A stretch of 64,000 nt of DNA, taken from Monocercomonoides exilis. Its lineage: Eukaryota > Preaxostyla > Oxymonadida > Polymastigidae. The position numbers and the translations under genes are program-made. Below, piece by piece: positions 44,201-59,200 of this stretch; position 1 is the first letter of the stretch, and each line of letters opens with the position of its first letter. The notes under the pieces are model-generated. The model was not told the DNA's origin. It did no database searches and was given only the letters and a program-made list of their open reading frames with translations. Where the stretch lies: assembly GCA_001643675.2 (NCBI GenBank), contig LSRY02000061.1:248001-312000 (forward strand), in the 5' to 3' direction.

Positions 44201-47200
44201 AGATGAAAGAGAAGAAGAAGATGCTGCATTGGATGGAGGTGCTGATGAGCTTGGCTGGAATATCGATGGAAGAGGCAGCTCTGAGTTTTGCTCAGAAAGA
44301 GCAGGAGGAATGGCAATGTCTGGAGAAGAACGAGATGCAAAACTCGAAGGCGTTCCTGAAGACGCGAACAACGAAGCAGGCAATACAGAATTGTCTTCCT
44401 GTGCTTTTAGTGGATATTGCGGATTTGCCTGATTCTGCGAGGCTGGTGGATCTTCAGCGCAAATCACAGCAGAAAGGATGTCAAAGTTGAGAGGGGTGAC
44501 TTCAGGATCAGCTGGCTGAAGGTTGGCAAGAACATGTGCCAGCGGAGCATTCACACTGGCAGTTGACGAAGCAGATGAAAGCGAAGACGTGGAAGCAGCA
44601 GAAGCTTGCGAAAGAATCGAATTGAGTGTTTTGAACTCATTTGCAAGCTGCGGAGGAAGAGGTGAAGTGGCATGAAGAGGAGAAGGTGATGTGGAAGGTG
44701 AAGGTCTTGAGCTGTCAGCGCCTCCGCTTCTCTTTTCGTTGTCAGCATCGACCATCGCACGCAGATGGCGCGGGATGGCAGCAGTGGCTGTAGTGAACAC
44801 CATCGAATTGGACTGCTCAATATCCCCTGGACGCGGATACAGCCGCGTGACAGCCTTTCGTGGATGGAGCTCGAACCCAGAGCGATCGGCTCTGATGACA
44901 AACATGCGAGGCAGAATGGAAGGAGATGCAGATGAAGAGGAAGCAGAAGACGAGACAAGAGGAGAAGTAATCGATGAAGGATTAACACTCACAGTTGAAA
45001 TGGATTTGGCTGAAGATGAGTTTGCCATTCCTGATGAGGATGAAGACGAGGAAGAAGCCGGAGAATTCGTAGTGACAGCAGGAAGGCTTGTCCTCTTTAT
45101 TAATTCTGCTATTTTGCTCAGCTGATGGTAATGAAGTGCACCTAATCTTGCAATCCACCTCTGCCTCTCGAATGGCACAGGCTGCTCAGCTTCCACATAT
45201 TTTGTGTCTGCTGTTTCTCTTCTATCTTGATAATCACCTCCCTCACCAATCTTTTCTCCGTCTTCATCGTTCCTTTGCGATCCACCTTTTCCGTCTTCCC
45301 CTCTTTCTCTCCTTTCCTCTGCATCATTCAACGGATATTCATGGAATGAATCCAAAGGCAATTGAATGCTCTCCTCTGTTGAGAGAGAAGGTGATGGATC
45401 AGAAAATCCTGTTGGCGTAGCGTGTGACGAAGGGCGAGACGATGGTCGAGAAGAACCCGAATGAAGAGGACGTGATTTCATCATCTGGAGCGCTTTTCTC
45501 TTGTTCTTTCGTGCAATTTCAGCAGCCTCCTGTTCAAGATGATCTTTCAGCTGCTTCATCTCCTTCAGCTTCCGTTCCATGTACTCAACAGAATCTCTGT
45601 CTTCAACAGGAGTCACTGACATGATTGAGTCAACAAGAGAGCAGTTTGAAAGTGCTGCTGTGGGTGACGATGAAGGTCCAACAATGGAAGAATGCGAAGA
45701 AGAAAACGATGATGTGGGCAGAGGAGAAATAGGAAGTCCCATTGCATTGAGGGCAGATGCAGACACTGCTCCACAACTGCCTATTCCACCCCACATTTCC
45801 ACGCCTTGGCCAAACAACGAAGGCAAAAAGGCTTCGTGCACACGAGTCGAAAGTGTTGCAGAACGTAAGTTTTTGGCGTTGATCCATCCGCTTATTCCAG
45901 AGAAGGAAGTCACATAAACACGACGGGCAGTTTGAACTCGTCGTTGAGATGCAGATGAAGTGGCTGAGGTTGCCATTGTGCCTGAAATAGAAGAAGGTGA
46001 AGGAAGTGCAGGAGCAGATGGAATGGACGATGATGGTGGAGAAGAAGAAGAAGATGATGATGATGATGAAGAGGAAGAGGCAAATGTTGATGTTGCTGAA
46101 GCAGATGAAGGAGAAACTGGTGGTTGTGTGGAAGAAAGAGAAGAAGAGGAACTTGAAGAAGGAGCAATGGGAGCAGTCTTTTTTGAAGGTCTAACAGCCA
46201 AAGTTCCTTCCAGAACATTAAAGAAGAGAAGAGGCAATCTTCCAGACAGCGCCGTTGCTGGAGGAATGCGATGGATGGCAGAGTCCACAAACACAGATAC
46301 AACACCAGAAGAGGAGTAGTGAATGTGTGTGTTGTCTGGCTTAGACAGCACGATTTTGTGGTCGTTTGCCAGCCATTCGAGAGAAGCTCCATCAGGAAGT
46401 GCAACAACAACACGATCACGAATCCATTCACTCGACGCTGAGGCAGCAGCAGAAGATGAAGTTGTTGTCATAAGAGATGCTCCGATGTTGGCATTGCTTT
46501 TCGCTCCTCCTCCACTTCCTTTCTGCTCTTGTTGATTCTGATGCCCCACAATCGATGCAAACTGCTTCTGAACAAGGTAAATAAGCACTCTTGGTGAGTT
46601 CGCATGCTCAACAGACAGAATAGCTTTGATGGGTGCCTTTGTTCCGGTCTCTTGTTCGAATTGCATGAGTGCATTTTGTGAAAAGCCACGTTTAGAAGAA
46701 GAAGACAATGTAGATGATGATCTCGTTCCTCTTTTTCTGTCATTTGCATTCCCTGCTCCCTGAGCTGAAGAGTTCCCATTCGAATAATCTCTTTTCAGCA
46801 AATCTTCCTCAGAGAAAGCAAATGAATGGAACACTCTTGTTCCATCTGCATGATGCACCAGCCTTTCTCCTGTTTTGTGCTGGATGACCATCACATGATC
46901 AGCACGCGTGGTGACTTCTGCATTGAGCTGCGAATCTGTCGAAGTAACAGATGAAATTGGAGGCAGATGCTCGCAGATTGGGAACGAAGGTGGAAGGAGG
47001 AATGGGCTGAGAGTGCAAGAAGGAGCTGGTGAATTCTTTTGAGCAATCATTGAACTTGAGACTGAAGACGTTGAAAATGCAGCAGAAGAAGATGTGCTTC
47101 GCATAGGAACAGGCGATCTTGGAGTTCTCGGAGTTGCAAGTGAAACATTGTCTGAGTGTGGACTGGATGGAGTCTGTGGCATTGGCTCTGGGATTTGCTC

Positions 47201-50200
47201 TCCTCCCAATTCTGTTTTGTTCTCGTCATGTTCCAATAACTTCTCAGAATCGAATGAAAAACCGCTTCCAACTGCGTCGATGCTGATGACAGAAGGGAAA
47301 CCAACTCCATCGAAGCATTTGTACAACAAAGCGTTTCTTTCGCTTTCTTCATCTTCGAATTCATCTGCTCTGAATTGTGTTTCATCGATGGTTTCCTCAA
47401 CATCAAATGCCTTAATTGAGTTATCTCTTGAAAGCTTTGAATTATCAAAAGCGTTTTCTTCTTTCTTCTTTGCTTCCCACAAAGGAAATCTAAACAGTGG
47501 CTTGGCAATTCTTTTTCCTTCCTTGTTGACAGACACCCACTCGTTTCCATTGCACAATGAGACATCTCCGTTTGCCATCAGAATAGCCACAGCGCCTGTG
47601 TTGAGACGCACAATTGTTGTACCCATCCCTCTGATTATACGCTCTACTTCATACGGTGCTGTGAGAGAAGAAGATGATGAGGAAGAAGATGATGATGAAG
47701 AAGATGATGAAGGAGGAGGCAAAGACGAAGATGAACCAGGGCGAGAAAGTGAACTTGTGGACAAAGAGCTGCTTGAGCGACTGACAGAATTGCGCTGCGA
47801 ATTCGGCTGAGAAGAATCTGAGCGAGGAGATTTGCTGAGCGGTGGAAGTACACCTGATCGCACAGACATTGGCGTTGAGTTTCTTCCATCCTTCTCTCTT
47901 TTGCCCTTCGCGTCTTCCTCTTCATCTTCGCCAAAGACAGAGAATGAAGCAGGGGTGAATGAGGCTGCTCGCTCTCTGTTGAGTGTCATCTCCATTTCTG
48001 GTGACAGTTTCCAATCGCGCAACCTCGAGAGTGTTCCCCAGTTGACAGTATGCTTTCGACTTTTGCGTTTTGGATCGAGATTTTCTTCGTCTTTACATTT
48101 GGATTCTGTTTTGTCTTGGTCATTATTATTGTCTTCATCATCAGCATCAACAAGATCTTCAAGAAACGGATTGAAATCTCCAGTTCTTTCTCTCTTTTCT
48201 CTTCTACTACTGGAACAGTTGTTGCTGTTGTTATTATCACAAAATTCATCATTGCTCTCCATTTCGTCTCCTTCCAAACAGAAATCGGGTTCTTCCAATG
48301 AGCCCAAAAGGTTGTTATCCTTCAAAATTGTATGAATTTCTTTTGCAAAACATCTTCGGAACACTTCTGCTTCTTCTTCCGTGATTGCTTCGACATCGGT
48401 TGTACTGAATCGAAGAGGAGCAAACTCATCAATCACTGTGTCGGTTTCGCTTTCTTCCTCTCCTTTTCCATTTTGTCCATGTTGTGCGCGATCTTTGCCT
48501 TTCTTTGTGTCTTTCCCTTTTTTAGCAGACTTTATTCTTCTTGTTCCCGATTTGCTCTTCTTTTCAATCGGAGATTTTGAACCATCTTCTTTCGAATCAT
48601 CAGCTTCTCCCTCTTTTCCTCTTTTTGCAATTCTCGATCTCTTTTTCTTTGGTGTCTGTAGATTGTCACTTTTTACTTCCTTTTCGCTTCCTCCAAATCC
48701 AAAGGCATCATTTTCTTCATCCATATCATTGCCTGTTCCTTCTCCTTCTGTTTCTTCTGAACTCTCTTGCTTTTTCTGTATTCCATGCACCATTTCTCCC
48801 TTTCTGTACATCAATATACCTTCTTTTCCCTTCTCGCACGCCATTTCCCTCGCAGCTTGAACAAAAAGCTCACACTCTTTCTCCTTTCTCTTCACCAATT
48901 TCAGTGTCTCTTCCTCGTTTTTCGCTTTCATTAGCATTTCGCCAATGCCTCTTCCGAAGATCGTGCTTCCTTCTCCACTGGGAGGACAACGCGCAACACG
49001 AATTGTACCGTCGTCGCTATTCATCGAAACAACAAGTCCGCTTCGTGTTGAGTAAGTCACTTCGAAGTTGAGTGCTTGTGATGGATTGCTCACTGCAGGT
49101 GAGGATGTTTGAGAGGATGTGACAAGAGTGGTATAATGTCCCATGCTCAATGAAGATGGATCAGATTGAGCTGTTGATGGAGATGGCAGCGTCTGACCAG
49201 GTTGGGATAAGCATCTCATTGACGCAGCTGTCTTATCATTGAAGGTGGCAACATGAGATGGAGGAGAAGTGTACAAAAGAGGAAGATGTTGGGCACTGTT
49301 GGAAAGAGGATTGTCTGTGTTGAAAGACATTGATGAGGAAGAAGATGAGGAGTTGGAAGCAAATGGAGAAGAAGGGAAGTATGGCGATGCTGAATTCATT
49401 GCAGATCTGATAGAGATAGGTGAAAGCAATACTGGCATTGGTGAGGAGGAGGAAGATGAAGCCGAAGAAGACGATGACGATGACATTGGAATTGAAATTG
49501 GTGATGAAGAATTGAAAGGAGTAGGTGTGACGGAATATCCACTTCCTTCGCTATTAGAGCCATATCTTCCGTCAGTCAATGCAAGCGATTCTCTGATTGG
49601 TTGCACTTTTGCCCGCAGAGAGTGTGGAATGAGAGGGCGGTGGATGGTGGCAATAAACATCGACTGAAGAGCAGAACGCAGAATGCGTCGCAGCTGAAGA
49701 TCGATATCGCTCAAAGGCACTTTTGGCAGAAGCATGTTTGGTGACAGCTGATTTGCGACGAATCCTGATTTGACTAAGTCGTGAGTGTCTGGACGGACGG
49801 AAGGTGGAACGTCAATGCGAGGAAGTGAAGATGATGAAGTGGAAGGAGTGGAAGAAGAAGAAGAAGTTGAAGAAGAAGATGGTATAACAGGAGTTGAGGA
49901 AGAAGGTTGAGATGACGTCTGAGGAGCAGGAGATGGAGAAGAGGAAGAAGTCGTTGACGGAGTTGATGATGATGTTGATGATGATGAAGAGGAAGATGAT
50001 GAAACAGCAATTGATGAATGACCCTGATCATCAGCATTTGAAGTGTCCACAGAGACAGATTGTTCTGACTGATCGACACGATAAGGCTTTTGTGTCAAAG
50101 GTTTTGATGGACCTATTTGATTGCTGATTCTGTCAAGAATTTGCTGTGCTTCTTCGCACAAATAAACAGCAAGGCGAGTCGAAGCAGAAGAGAAATATTG

Positions 50201-53200
50201 GTTCATCACTGACACAATCAGAGGTGAATACTCTGAAAATGGCGATGGTGAATAAAGTTGGTACTTATCTGAACCAAAAGAGGAGGAAGAGGAAGAAGTT
50301 GGAGTGGAAGGACGTGATGGTGTGGCTGATATTGATGCGGCAGACATGTTCAGTAGACTGTTTCTGCTCATTCGCATTCGATTTATTGCTGAAGAAGCAG
50401 GAGCTGCTGCAGATGAAGAAAGAATAGCATCATTGTTGTCTGAAGACAGTTTGGAGCTGATTGCAATTGTTGTCATTGGCTCTCCTTCATTTTCTGTTTT
50501 CCCACCGCTCTGTCCACTTTTTGCTTTGTCTGCAGCATCAGAAGAAGAAGAAAATGATGGGACTGTCGTTGAAGGCGAAGGAGGAGCAAAAGGAGCAAAA
50601 ATGGAAGACGATGGAGCTATCTGTTTGTGTGCTTCTATCAGCGATTGAAGTGCTGTTGCATAGCTCATGTTGACAGCACCCAATGGAACACTGTGTGAGA
50701 TTTCATCCAAAGAAGATAGATAGTTTTGGACAGCTTGAGAAGAAGCAGCAGAAGCGGTGAAAGGAATTTGAGAGGGCAAAAGAAGAAGAGAGGAGAGAAG
50801 AGAACTGTATGAATCATATCCCTCAAAGGAGCCTCCTTCTGAATCTGCAGCGCTTGTCAACGAAGAAGCAGAAGAAGCAAGAGCAGACAAAGCGTCGTGT
50901 GCAGTAAGCAGTTTGAATGGCGCCTGCACCATCGGAACAATACATCTTCTGCTCATCGAAAACACATGTCCTCTTTCATGTATACCAGTGATTCTGATCT
51001 CCAATGAGCTTCCCACTCTGTCCATTGCTGCCTTCACCATCACTTTCTGCCTGGGCTGTGCAAACGAAGCAAACTGCTCCACAAGCCACGGCTTTTCCAT
51101 GTCTGTGCAAGGCGGATGCGGTGGATGGGCAGACGGAATGAGAGGAAGAGGGCGAAGCGCTTTTCCTGATTGAATCGCGTCTTCAGTCAGCGGAAGAGGA
51201 GGCAAAGTGAATGTGTTGGATGAAGAAGACACAGAAATTGCGGAGGAATCTTTGCCTTCTTCTGCTCCTGATTCAAGTGCTGGTGACTGTGAAGGCGTCT
51301 GACTTCGCTTTGAGGAACCAGAATGTTGTTGAGACTTTGATGAAGAATGCGTTGAAGTCAGCGAAGACGTTGACGATACAACAGAAGATGACAAAGAGAT
51401 CGAAGAAAGCGGGCTTCCTGATGCTGCTTTGTCTCTCTGAATGAAACAAGCAGCTGTCTGATACGGTGCATTCTTCACGAACTCATCCGGCGGCTGAGCA
51501 CTCACCACAACCTGCTCTTTCTTCTCTGTTCTGCTCATTTTCTCCTTCAGCCTCGCATCCCACTCATCAAACGATGGATATGTTCCGAACTCGTATTTCC
51601 AGTAGCTTCTGTCAGGAAGTCCGTTGCCTTCTTTGTCTTGCACTGGGCCGATGGAAAGCAAGAGCGAGTCTTCTGGGCGGAAGTAGCGTGTTCGGATGGG
51701 AGGATCAAAGAGAAGCAGATGGGAAAGGATCTGAGAGAGCATGAAGGGAGTGTGTTCTTCCACGACTGTGTATTCGCAGGGATCGACAAGAGGAGAGGAG
51801 AAGGTGGCACGAATTGTCGATGGATGGAGCGAAGACACAGAAGAACTGGAGCCATACTGTGGAAGTGAGGAAGATAATGGAGTGAAGGTGGGGAAGTTGG
51901 AGGAAAGGAGGTTGCTTGCTATTGAATCCTGTTGAATAGAAAAATAGAAAAAGAATGTTAAATTTACAAACAATTAAAAAAATATATCAAAATGTCTTTA
52001 ATTAAAAATAGCTAAGAACACACTGATGGAGTATGCATCCCCTGTCTCTGCCCCGGAATAGCTGATGATGGAGTAAGCAAATTACTCTGTTGACCAGAGC
52101 TATTTCCAGAGTTTGTTCTTCTTCTTTCACCTCCTCCGGCTGCTCCTCTTCTTCCATCACCTTTAGCTTCATTCACTCCGTCAGTAACAGCACTGCCATC
52201 CCAACGCGAACCAGGTGGAAGCGAACTGAAAGTGATACCGTTTGTATTGGAAATCAAGTTTGTGAGAGCCATCTGCTGTTGATGCTGCTGCACAGATAAA
52301 GGCAGAGCAGCTGAGAACGAAGAGGACGAAGGTGTTGTCGAGTGGCTCTGGAAGTTTGAGGTTGTTGGGCTGCTGAAATAGTTCAAATAAGAAGGCAGAT
52401 TCGATCTGTCCACTGTGAAAATGAAGGAACCAATGGAAATGCTGGTTGACTTGTCTGTTTCTGTTGGCAGGAAGATGTGAATGTTTGGCTGAGACTGCTG
52501 AGATCTGTCTTTGTTGCCACCGCCATATCCAGCCAAGATATTCGGAGGAGCTGTTGATGAAAGGTTGTTTGAAGCATCAGGCAGGAACTCGAGTTCAGGT
52601 ATGAACTGTACACCACCCGTGGATACGTTGCTTTGAATGTAGAAGTTGTCCTGTTTGTCTGCATCGCACGCCAGCATCTCCGAAAACTGGGCGCACAGCA
52701 GCACTCGCATCACAGCATCGTCGTCCATCACCTGCTGCACAAGCTCCAATGGCACATAACTGAAGAAGTCGCGTGTTTCCGCAAAGGATCCTTCCACATC
52801 AGAAAGAGAAAGCGAGTCAGATGGAAGGAAAGACGCTGGAAAAGAGCGTTTGGTAGCGGCTGAGATGTTCTGATGTTCGGCTGTGGCATATTTCATTGTC
52901 TTTGTCATTGCGATGATTGCCTCTCTGACAGAATGAATGGTGTTGTGCTGGGCACAAAACAGAGAAAGGAAAGAAGACATTGCATATGACGATGGCACTG
53001 CTGGAATGGTGAACATAAATGAGGAAGGACCGGAAGAAGAAGCAGCCTGAGCAGAAGACATACCAGGCGAGAGTGTCATTGGGATTTTAATGAATGGATC
53101 TGAAAGAACGTCATTGGTCTTTCCTGAAGCATTCATGCTGCTTCCACCAGCACCAGAAGCAGATCCACTTCCTCTGCTTCTTCCTTCGCCTGCTCTACCC

Positions 53201-56200
53201 TTCCCTTCAAAATCTCCGCTGTTTGTTCCTGTCAGTGTTGCCATCATCGATGCTGCTTTTTGCTGTAATTGCTTTCTCTCTTTCTGTCGTTCTGAATGCA
53301 TGCGGTGGAAGTTGAACGATGAAACAATAGGATTCAACGCTTCCATCAGAGAAGAGTAAATTCTCGAATATCCAATCGAAATCGTGTTCTCATCAATCAG
53401 CGTCTGTGCAGCTGCATTGAACGATGCATCATTCCCATCTGCCTCACCTCCCTGTCTCTGTCCTTTGATTGCCACATTTGCCTCTCCTGTTCTTTGATAC
53501 TGCGACGAGGGAGGGGCAGTTATGGCAGCAGTGGCAGCTGCTCTGGTCTTGGCTGCTCGGCTGCTGTTGGACTCGCTGCCAGAAGATTTGGATGTTGCAG
53601 ACAGTAGAGAATGCGCTAATAACTCGATGTCGCGGCTGAGTGGGAAGAGGAGAGGATACAACACAGATGAACACAATGGAGCAAATGATAAGGATGCACC
53701 TGAAGAAGTTGACGAAACAGCATTCGGAGCAATCTGCTGTTGCATTGTGAATGAAGATATGTAATTGCTTATTGCAGTACCACCGCCACTCAAAGAGAGA
53801 ATGTGAGGAACTGTAACGATTGGAGCATACACAGGAAACCGTGGGCGATTATTGGCACTTGACAGCGAAGAGGAAGAAGTTGAATTCGAAGATGAGGAAG
53901 ATGAGGATGAAGAGGAAGATGAGGATGATGATGATGATGATGATGCACTTGAAGAAGAGGAAGAGGAGGTTCGATGAGGAGAGAAAGTGACAAGAGTCGA
54001 AACAGAAGAGAATGGCGAAGACGAGTCAATAGGAGACAGACCAGATGAGCAGCCAGCAGCAAAAAGCCCAGACGTATTCTGATCAAACAAGGCTCTTCCA
54101 GAAGAAGAGGAAGAATTAAAAGGATTTCCCAAAGAAAAGCTGGACGAAAGAGGAGAAGGCGAGCTGAAGGATGACGAAAAAGCAGATGATGAAATGAATG
54201 AAATTGGAGAGTTGTGAAATGAGCCTGGTGTTCCAGGAGCAGATGTGGGGTCGTAGAAAGATGAGCCAGGTGTTGAAGGACGATGGAGAGCAGGTGTATG
54301 TGGAGTGGATAAAGGAGCAGAAGAAGAAGAAGATGATGATTCGTTCTTGTTGTCCAGCAAAAGCTGCTGTCTGACGTGTGCTACGATGGGCGGTGTAGGT
54401 GTGGCGAATGATAACGCAAAAGCGATTGATTCAGAGGAAGAAATCGGCTGAGGCTGAAGAGTGTGCACAAGTGCTGTCTGTTCAAGTGCGTGGTGGATAA
54501 TCACCAGATGCGGGGAAAACGACGAGTTCATTCCAGAAGATGCGCCCATCAGCATCCCAGTCAGCCCGTAGATCGACATACCTCCTCCAGCACTGCCTCC
54601 GCTGCTGCCCATCCCGCCAAAGCCAGCACTCTGATTAGACAGCGAGCCAGATGTAGTGATGACCGATAGAAGAGAAGCAAACAGCCCAAGAGAACGAGAA
54701 TGCTGTGAAACAAGCAAAGTGGGAGGAGAGTTCAGATGTTTCAAACGGCGCGACTGGAAAAGCATAAGTGCAGTTTCGAGTGCAGATGAAGAGATGTTCT
54801 GAAGAGATGATGTGGAAGAGGAGTATGAAGAGAAATTAATTGAAGGTGGATCAGAAATAGATGATTTTTGAATGGCCTGAAGCGATGAAGAAGAATGAGC
54901 ACCAGAATTGTGTGCGTCCAGTGGCATGGCTGAAGCGGACTCAGACGACGCTGATGAAAGCTGAACATTTAACATCTGATGACTTCGTTGGAGTGAAGCA
55001 CGATCAACAGAACTCTGCTGCCTCTTCAGCATTCCTCTCATCTGCTGCAGATTCACTTTCTTTGACGATGGCAACACTTGAGGTGTAAGTGGCACTTGAG
55101 CTGAAGAAGAAGAAGATGATGATGATGCTGTAGGAGTTTGTGAAGATGAAGCTGATGTGGACTGTACATGGCTCAGAGGAGGAGGGCGAGAAATTACTCC
55201 CTTTTGAATTAACCCTCCACTCTTATCGTTTATTCCTCCTCTTCCTTCTCCTTCTCCTCTATCGCTGTTTCTCTGACTACCTCCTCTAAAATTGCTCGGA
55301 GGCTTCAGCAGGAACTTCTTGAAGGCAGACGTCGTATTTGCACACTGCGCCATCAAAGCAGACTCTGCTATTGCTGCTGGAGACGGAGGAGCTGGAATAT
55401 TCCCTCCTATGCCTCCATCTCTTCCGCCCAACATAAATCCGCCTTTGGAGCCTGCGTTTGATGAGCCAGTGCCAGTCAGCGTCATTGTCGGCCTGCGCGA
55501 CATCAACAGCGACGAATTACTTGCAGTTCCGCTCACGCCGATCCTCCCGTTGTCTCTTCCCCAGCTGCTCATTCCACTTTTTCTGTCAAACTTCAAATGC
55601 AGCATCCGATCAAATGCAGTGTCCAGCATCGTTTCCAACCGCCTTTGTTCGTCGTCTCTTCGCTGCCTTTCCATAAAATCAGTAGACACTGTTGAGACTG
55701 CAGGTTGTGCATTAGATTCGGTAGACGACTTGAAATAGTCTGAAGAGGCAGCAGAAGATGAAGGCGATACTGGAGGCTGCAACGAAGTGGTGGAAGCAGA
55801 TTTTGTCATCATACCCATCGATGACGCCGCAAGCACAGTGGAAGCAGGTGCCTTCATAGATGCTTTGTTTGCTCTGATTTCCTTTGCTGTTTGTCCAGCC
55901 TCGAAGACAAGCTGATCAGAAAGCGAATGGACAATCAATTGCGGAAGAAGGCCGATGTCAATGTCATTCGAAATTGGAGCTGTACTGGAAAAAGAAGAGA
56001 TTGATGAAGAATAAGAAGACTGCTTACGAGCAGATGAAGAAGAGGAGGAAGAGGAGGAAGAGGAGGAAGAGGAGGAAGAGGAGGAAGAGGAGGGAGATAC
56101 AAAAGTCACATTAGACCTTTGAGTAGCCATTGGGGTAAAGCTCCTTCTTGTCTTTGTTGCAGCAGACATTGCTCTTGAAGAAGAAGATGATGATGCATTT

Positions 56201-59200
56201 GATGATGACTGAGATGCTCCGGAAGTTTCAGAAAAAGAAAACCATGTTTCGTATCCGGCAGATGTTGGCTTTGGTAAAATTGGTATAATTTCCCCGCTTC
56301 CTCCTCCGCTTCCGCTGCTACCTCCTGCTTTCTCCTGAAAAGTGTTCATTGCTCCAAAAGACGAGTGTGGGTTGAACAGCAGCGTCAGCCTCTCCATCGT
56401 CCTCTTGTATCTTCTCATATCCATCGATATCTCTCCATTCAAATGCGACTCTTGCGAATTGTGCTCAAACTGATTCAGACGAAACATTTCAGTGAAGTTT
56501 GATCTTTCTCCGTTCTTAAAGAATGCCACTTCGTTGTCTCTTAGCATCCCAAAGTCGATCGAGTCTTTCATTCCACTCTCGTCCCATTCGCCTTCTGTAC
56601 TGTCTTCTCCTTCACCTCCTTTGTTTATATCTGTGCTGCTCCCTCTTTTCCCTTTTCTTCCTTTCTTTCCACTCGCCAGCCTTCCCTTTTTGGGTGAACG
56701 CGATGCCTTTTCACTGTCTTTCTCTTTTGTAGCAACAGATGTTGCAATTGTTGAAGTCGATGATGCTGGAGTTAATCTTTTTCTTCCCTTTTTCCCTTTT
56801 TTCTCTCCGCTAGTTGAAGAAGCGATCTCAACAGATTCATTCAGACTTGTTGGAATAGCTGTGCGGCTCGATACAAACGGCGATGCATTTGCAGATTCTG
56901 TTCTGTCTGATCCGCTGCTGTTTGCCTGCTCGTCTTCATCTGCCCCTTCTCGCTCTCTTCGCCCGTTCTCCTTCGAATTGGCGTCTTCGTTCAGATTTTC
57001 GTATTCCTTCGGGTTGATCCTCACGTCGTCTTCTGCATTGACATACAAATGGAGTGGGATGTCCTTCTTTATTGTGTCTCTTTTAGTCTTCTTTCTCCAC
57101 TCTTCAAAAAGACATAGACGAGAAACATAACCTGCAACAGCCAGATGCATTTCTCTCAGCAAAGTGACTCCGTCTTTCGGTAAATACAAAAGAGGAGGCG
57201 GAACAAAAAAGTTGAAATAAGGAAGAGAAGGAGGAACGGAGAAAGGAGATGACAAGGGAGACGAAGAATAAGCTGAAGAACCTGAATGAGAGTGTCCGAG
57301 AAGAGAAGAAGGCTCAAATGGAGTGAGTGTGGAGAATGAAAGAGACAATGGATGTGTTGGGGAGTAAAGTGGAGGAGGAGGCAGAAACATCTGCTGGTTG
57401 TAGATTGGCCCCAAAAGAGAGATGCGATGAATTGCTGGCAGTAGAAGAGGCTGATATGGGGGCTGTGAAAGAAGAGGAAGAGAAGGTGCAAGATTTGTTA
57501 TCACAGACAAGCCATCAGGATTCTCATGTGATTGAGTTGTCGACTCTTCGACGGAAGACGATTGGTCTGTTTGAGGCAAAGCAGCAACAGAAGATGCTGT
57601 TGGCAACACGGCCTGAGACGATTGGGGAGTCGGAGAAGCCGAAGGAGCTGGAGACGACACGGAGCTTTTTGACTTCTTTCTTCGCATTGGAGGAGAAACA
57701 GAAGAAGCAGAAGATGAGGAAGTGGATGCAACTGCTAAAGAAGGGACAGCAGAAGAGTTTGTGAGCGAAGAAAGAGGAGACGATGAAGATGAAGACGAAG
57801 ACGAAGCAGCAGAAGAAGAAGAACTCAACAGGCTAAGTGTTGAAAGAGGAGGCAGATGAAAAGACGGATAAAATGGCACTCCGCCTAATATTTCAAGGAG
57901 GAACACGTTTCTGAATGGAGAAGTTGGCGAATCCACAAGAACAGGGCGAAACATAACAAGCGCATCAAAAGCAGATAGAAGTTGTGGAACAGGCGATGTG
58001 CTTGGATTGGACCGGAGGGCAAGAGAAATAGAAGACAAAGTCAGGGGGGATGAAGGGGAGGTCGAAAGAGTAGATGAAGGTTGAGATGTCTGAAAAGACA
58101 ATGGAGGTGGTATCTGCACAACTGAGTCAATGACTGAAGCCCCGATCGTTTGAGGTGGAATTACAGGCAAATGAAACAGAGACTCTGCAAATGGTGAAAC
58201 GGAGTATTTCTGAACACTACTTGAATGGGATGAGTCTTTTTCATTCTCTTTTTCTTTCCCTTTCCCTTTTGCTTTTGTTTTGTGCTTCTCTTTTTCTGCT
58301 TCTTTTTCTTTTTTAGCTTCATCTTTCGATGCACTTTCCTTTTTGTTTTTGTCTTTTCCGCTTTTGCTTTTATCTGAAGTAACTGCATCTTTTTCATCGC
58401 TTTCAGCTGAAAGTTGAGCAGAAAGTGGATTGTAGATTGTTGAATACGTTGTTGTCGTTGGAAAAAGAACAGAGGACATTGAACACGATAAATGAGAAAG
58501 ATATTCTTGTGATGCAAAAGGAACAGAGCGAATATTAACAATTGCTCCGATGGTTTGGTTTATCATGAAAAGTTGCTGTTGAAGTTGAAGAAGAAAGCGA
58601 AGATTGTCTGGAATTCCAGTGATAACAAGGAAGTTTTTTGGATATGACTGAAAATCTGGAGCATCATCTGGATCTGGTTGAAGTTGAAAATTCATTTCGT
58701 TTCTTTGCAAGACAACTGAACTTTGAAGATGTGCCTGTGACTTGGAAGTTTTGCTGTTTCTTCCTTTCAAAGCAGATGATGGTCTTTTTTTCTTTTTAGA
58801 AGTTCCCTTATCTTCGCCTATAGGTTTTAAGGGTTCTGCTTGCTTTGAACCTTCGGCTTTTGATGGCAAAAGTTGCTCTTCATTATTTGTTTGTTCGGAC
58901 TAAATTTCAATAAGGAATATATAAAATAATTCTAATTGATAATAATTTCATACATCTTCGTGACACGTCATCAACTTGCGATATTCATGCTGTATAGCTT
59001 GGATGATCAATTGAAGAATCAATGTTTGCGTTATTTCCACATCTTCGTTGGAAATACTGTTGCTATTTTCTTCTTGATGCGCCTGAATAAATGACAGATA
59101 ATGCTTAAATAAATATTTAATTATGAAGATTGATTAATGACAATATCAGCGTACATCACGTATTAAATTTGCAACTGAAACATGTGTGTATCGAAGTTTT

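Noticed and set aside
52012-52014. Reassignment of TAA/TAG to glutamine, as reported in some oxymonads
   Set aside because: Frames thousands of codons long contain no internal TAA or TAG, glutamine is encoded by CAA/CAG, and genes end at TAA with sensible C-termini.
38201-58869. Two separate giant genes at 38201-51973 and 52012-58869
   Set aside because: A phase-0 GT-AG intron joins them, the N-terminus of the second begins with intron-like T-rich sequence, and the two parts carry the C- and N-terminal segments of the same SPAG17 family.
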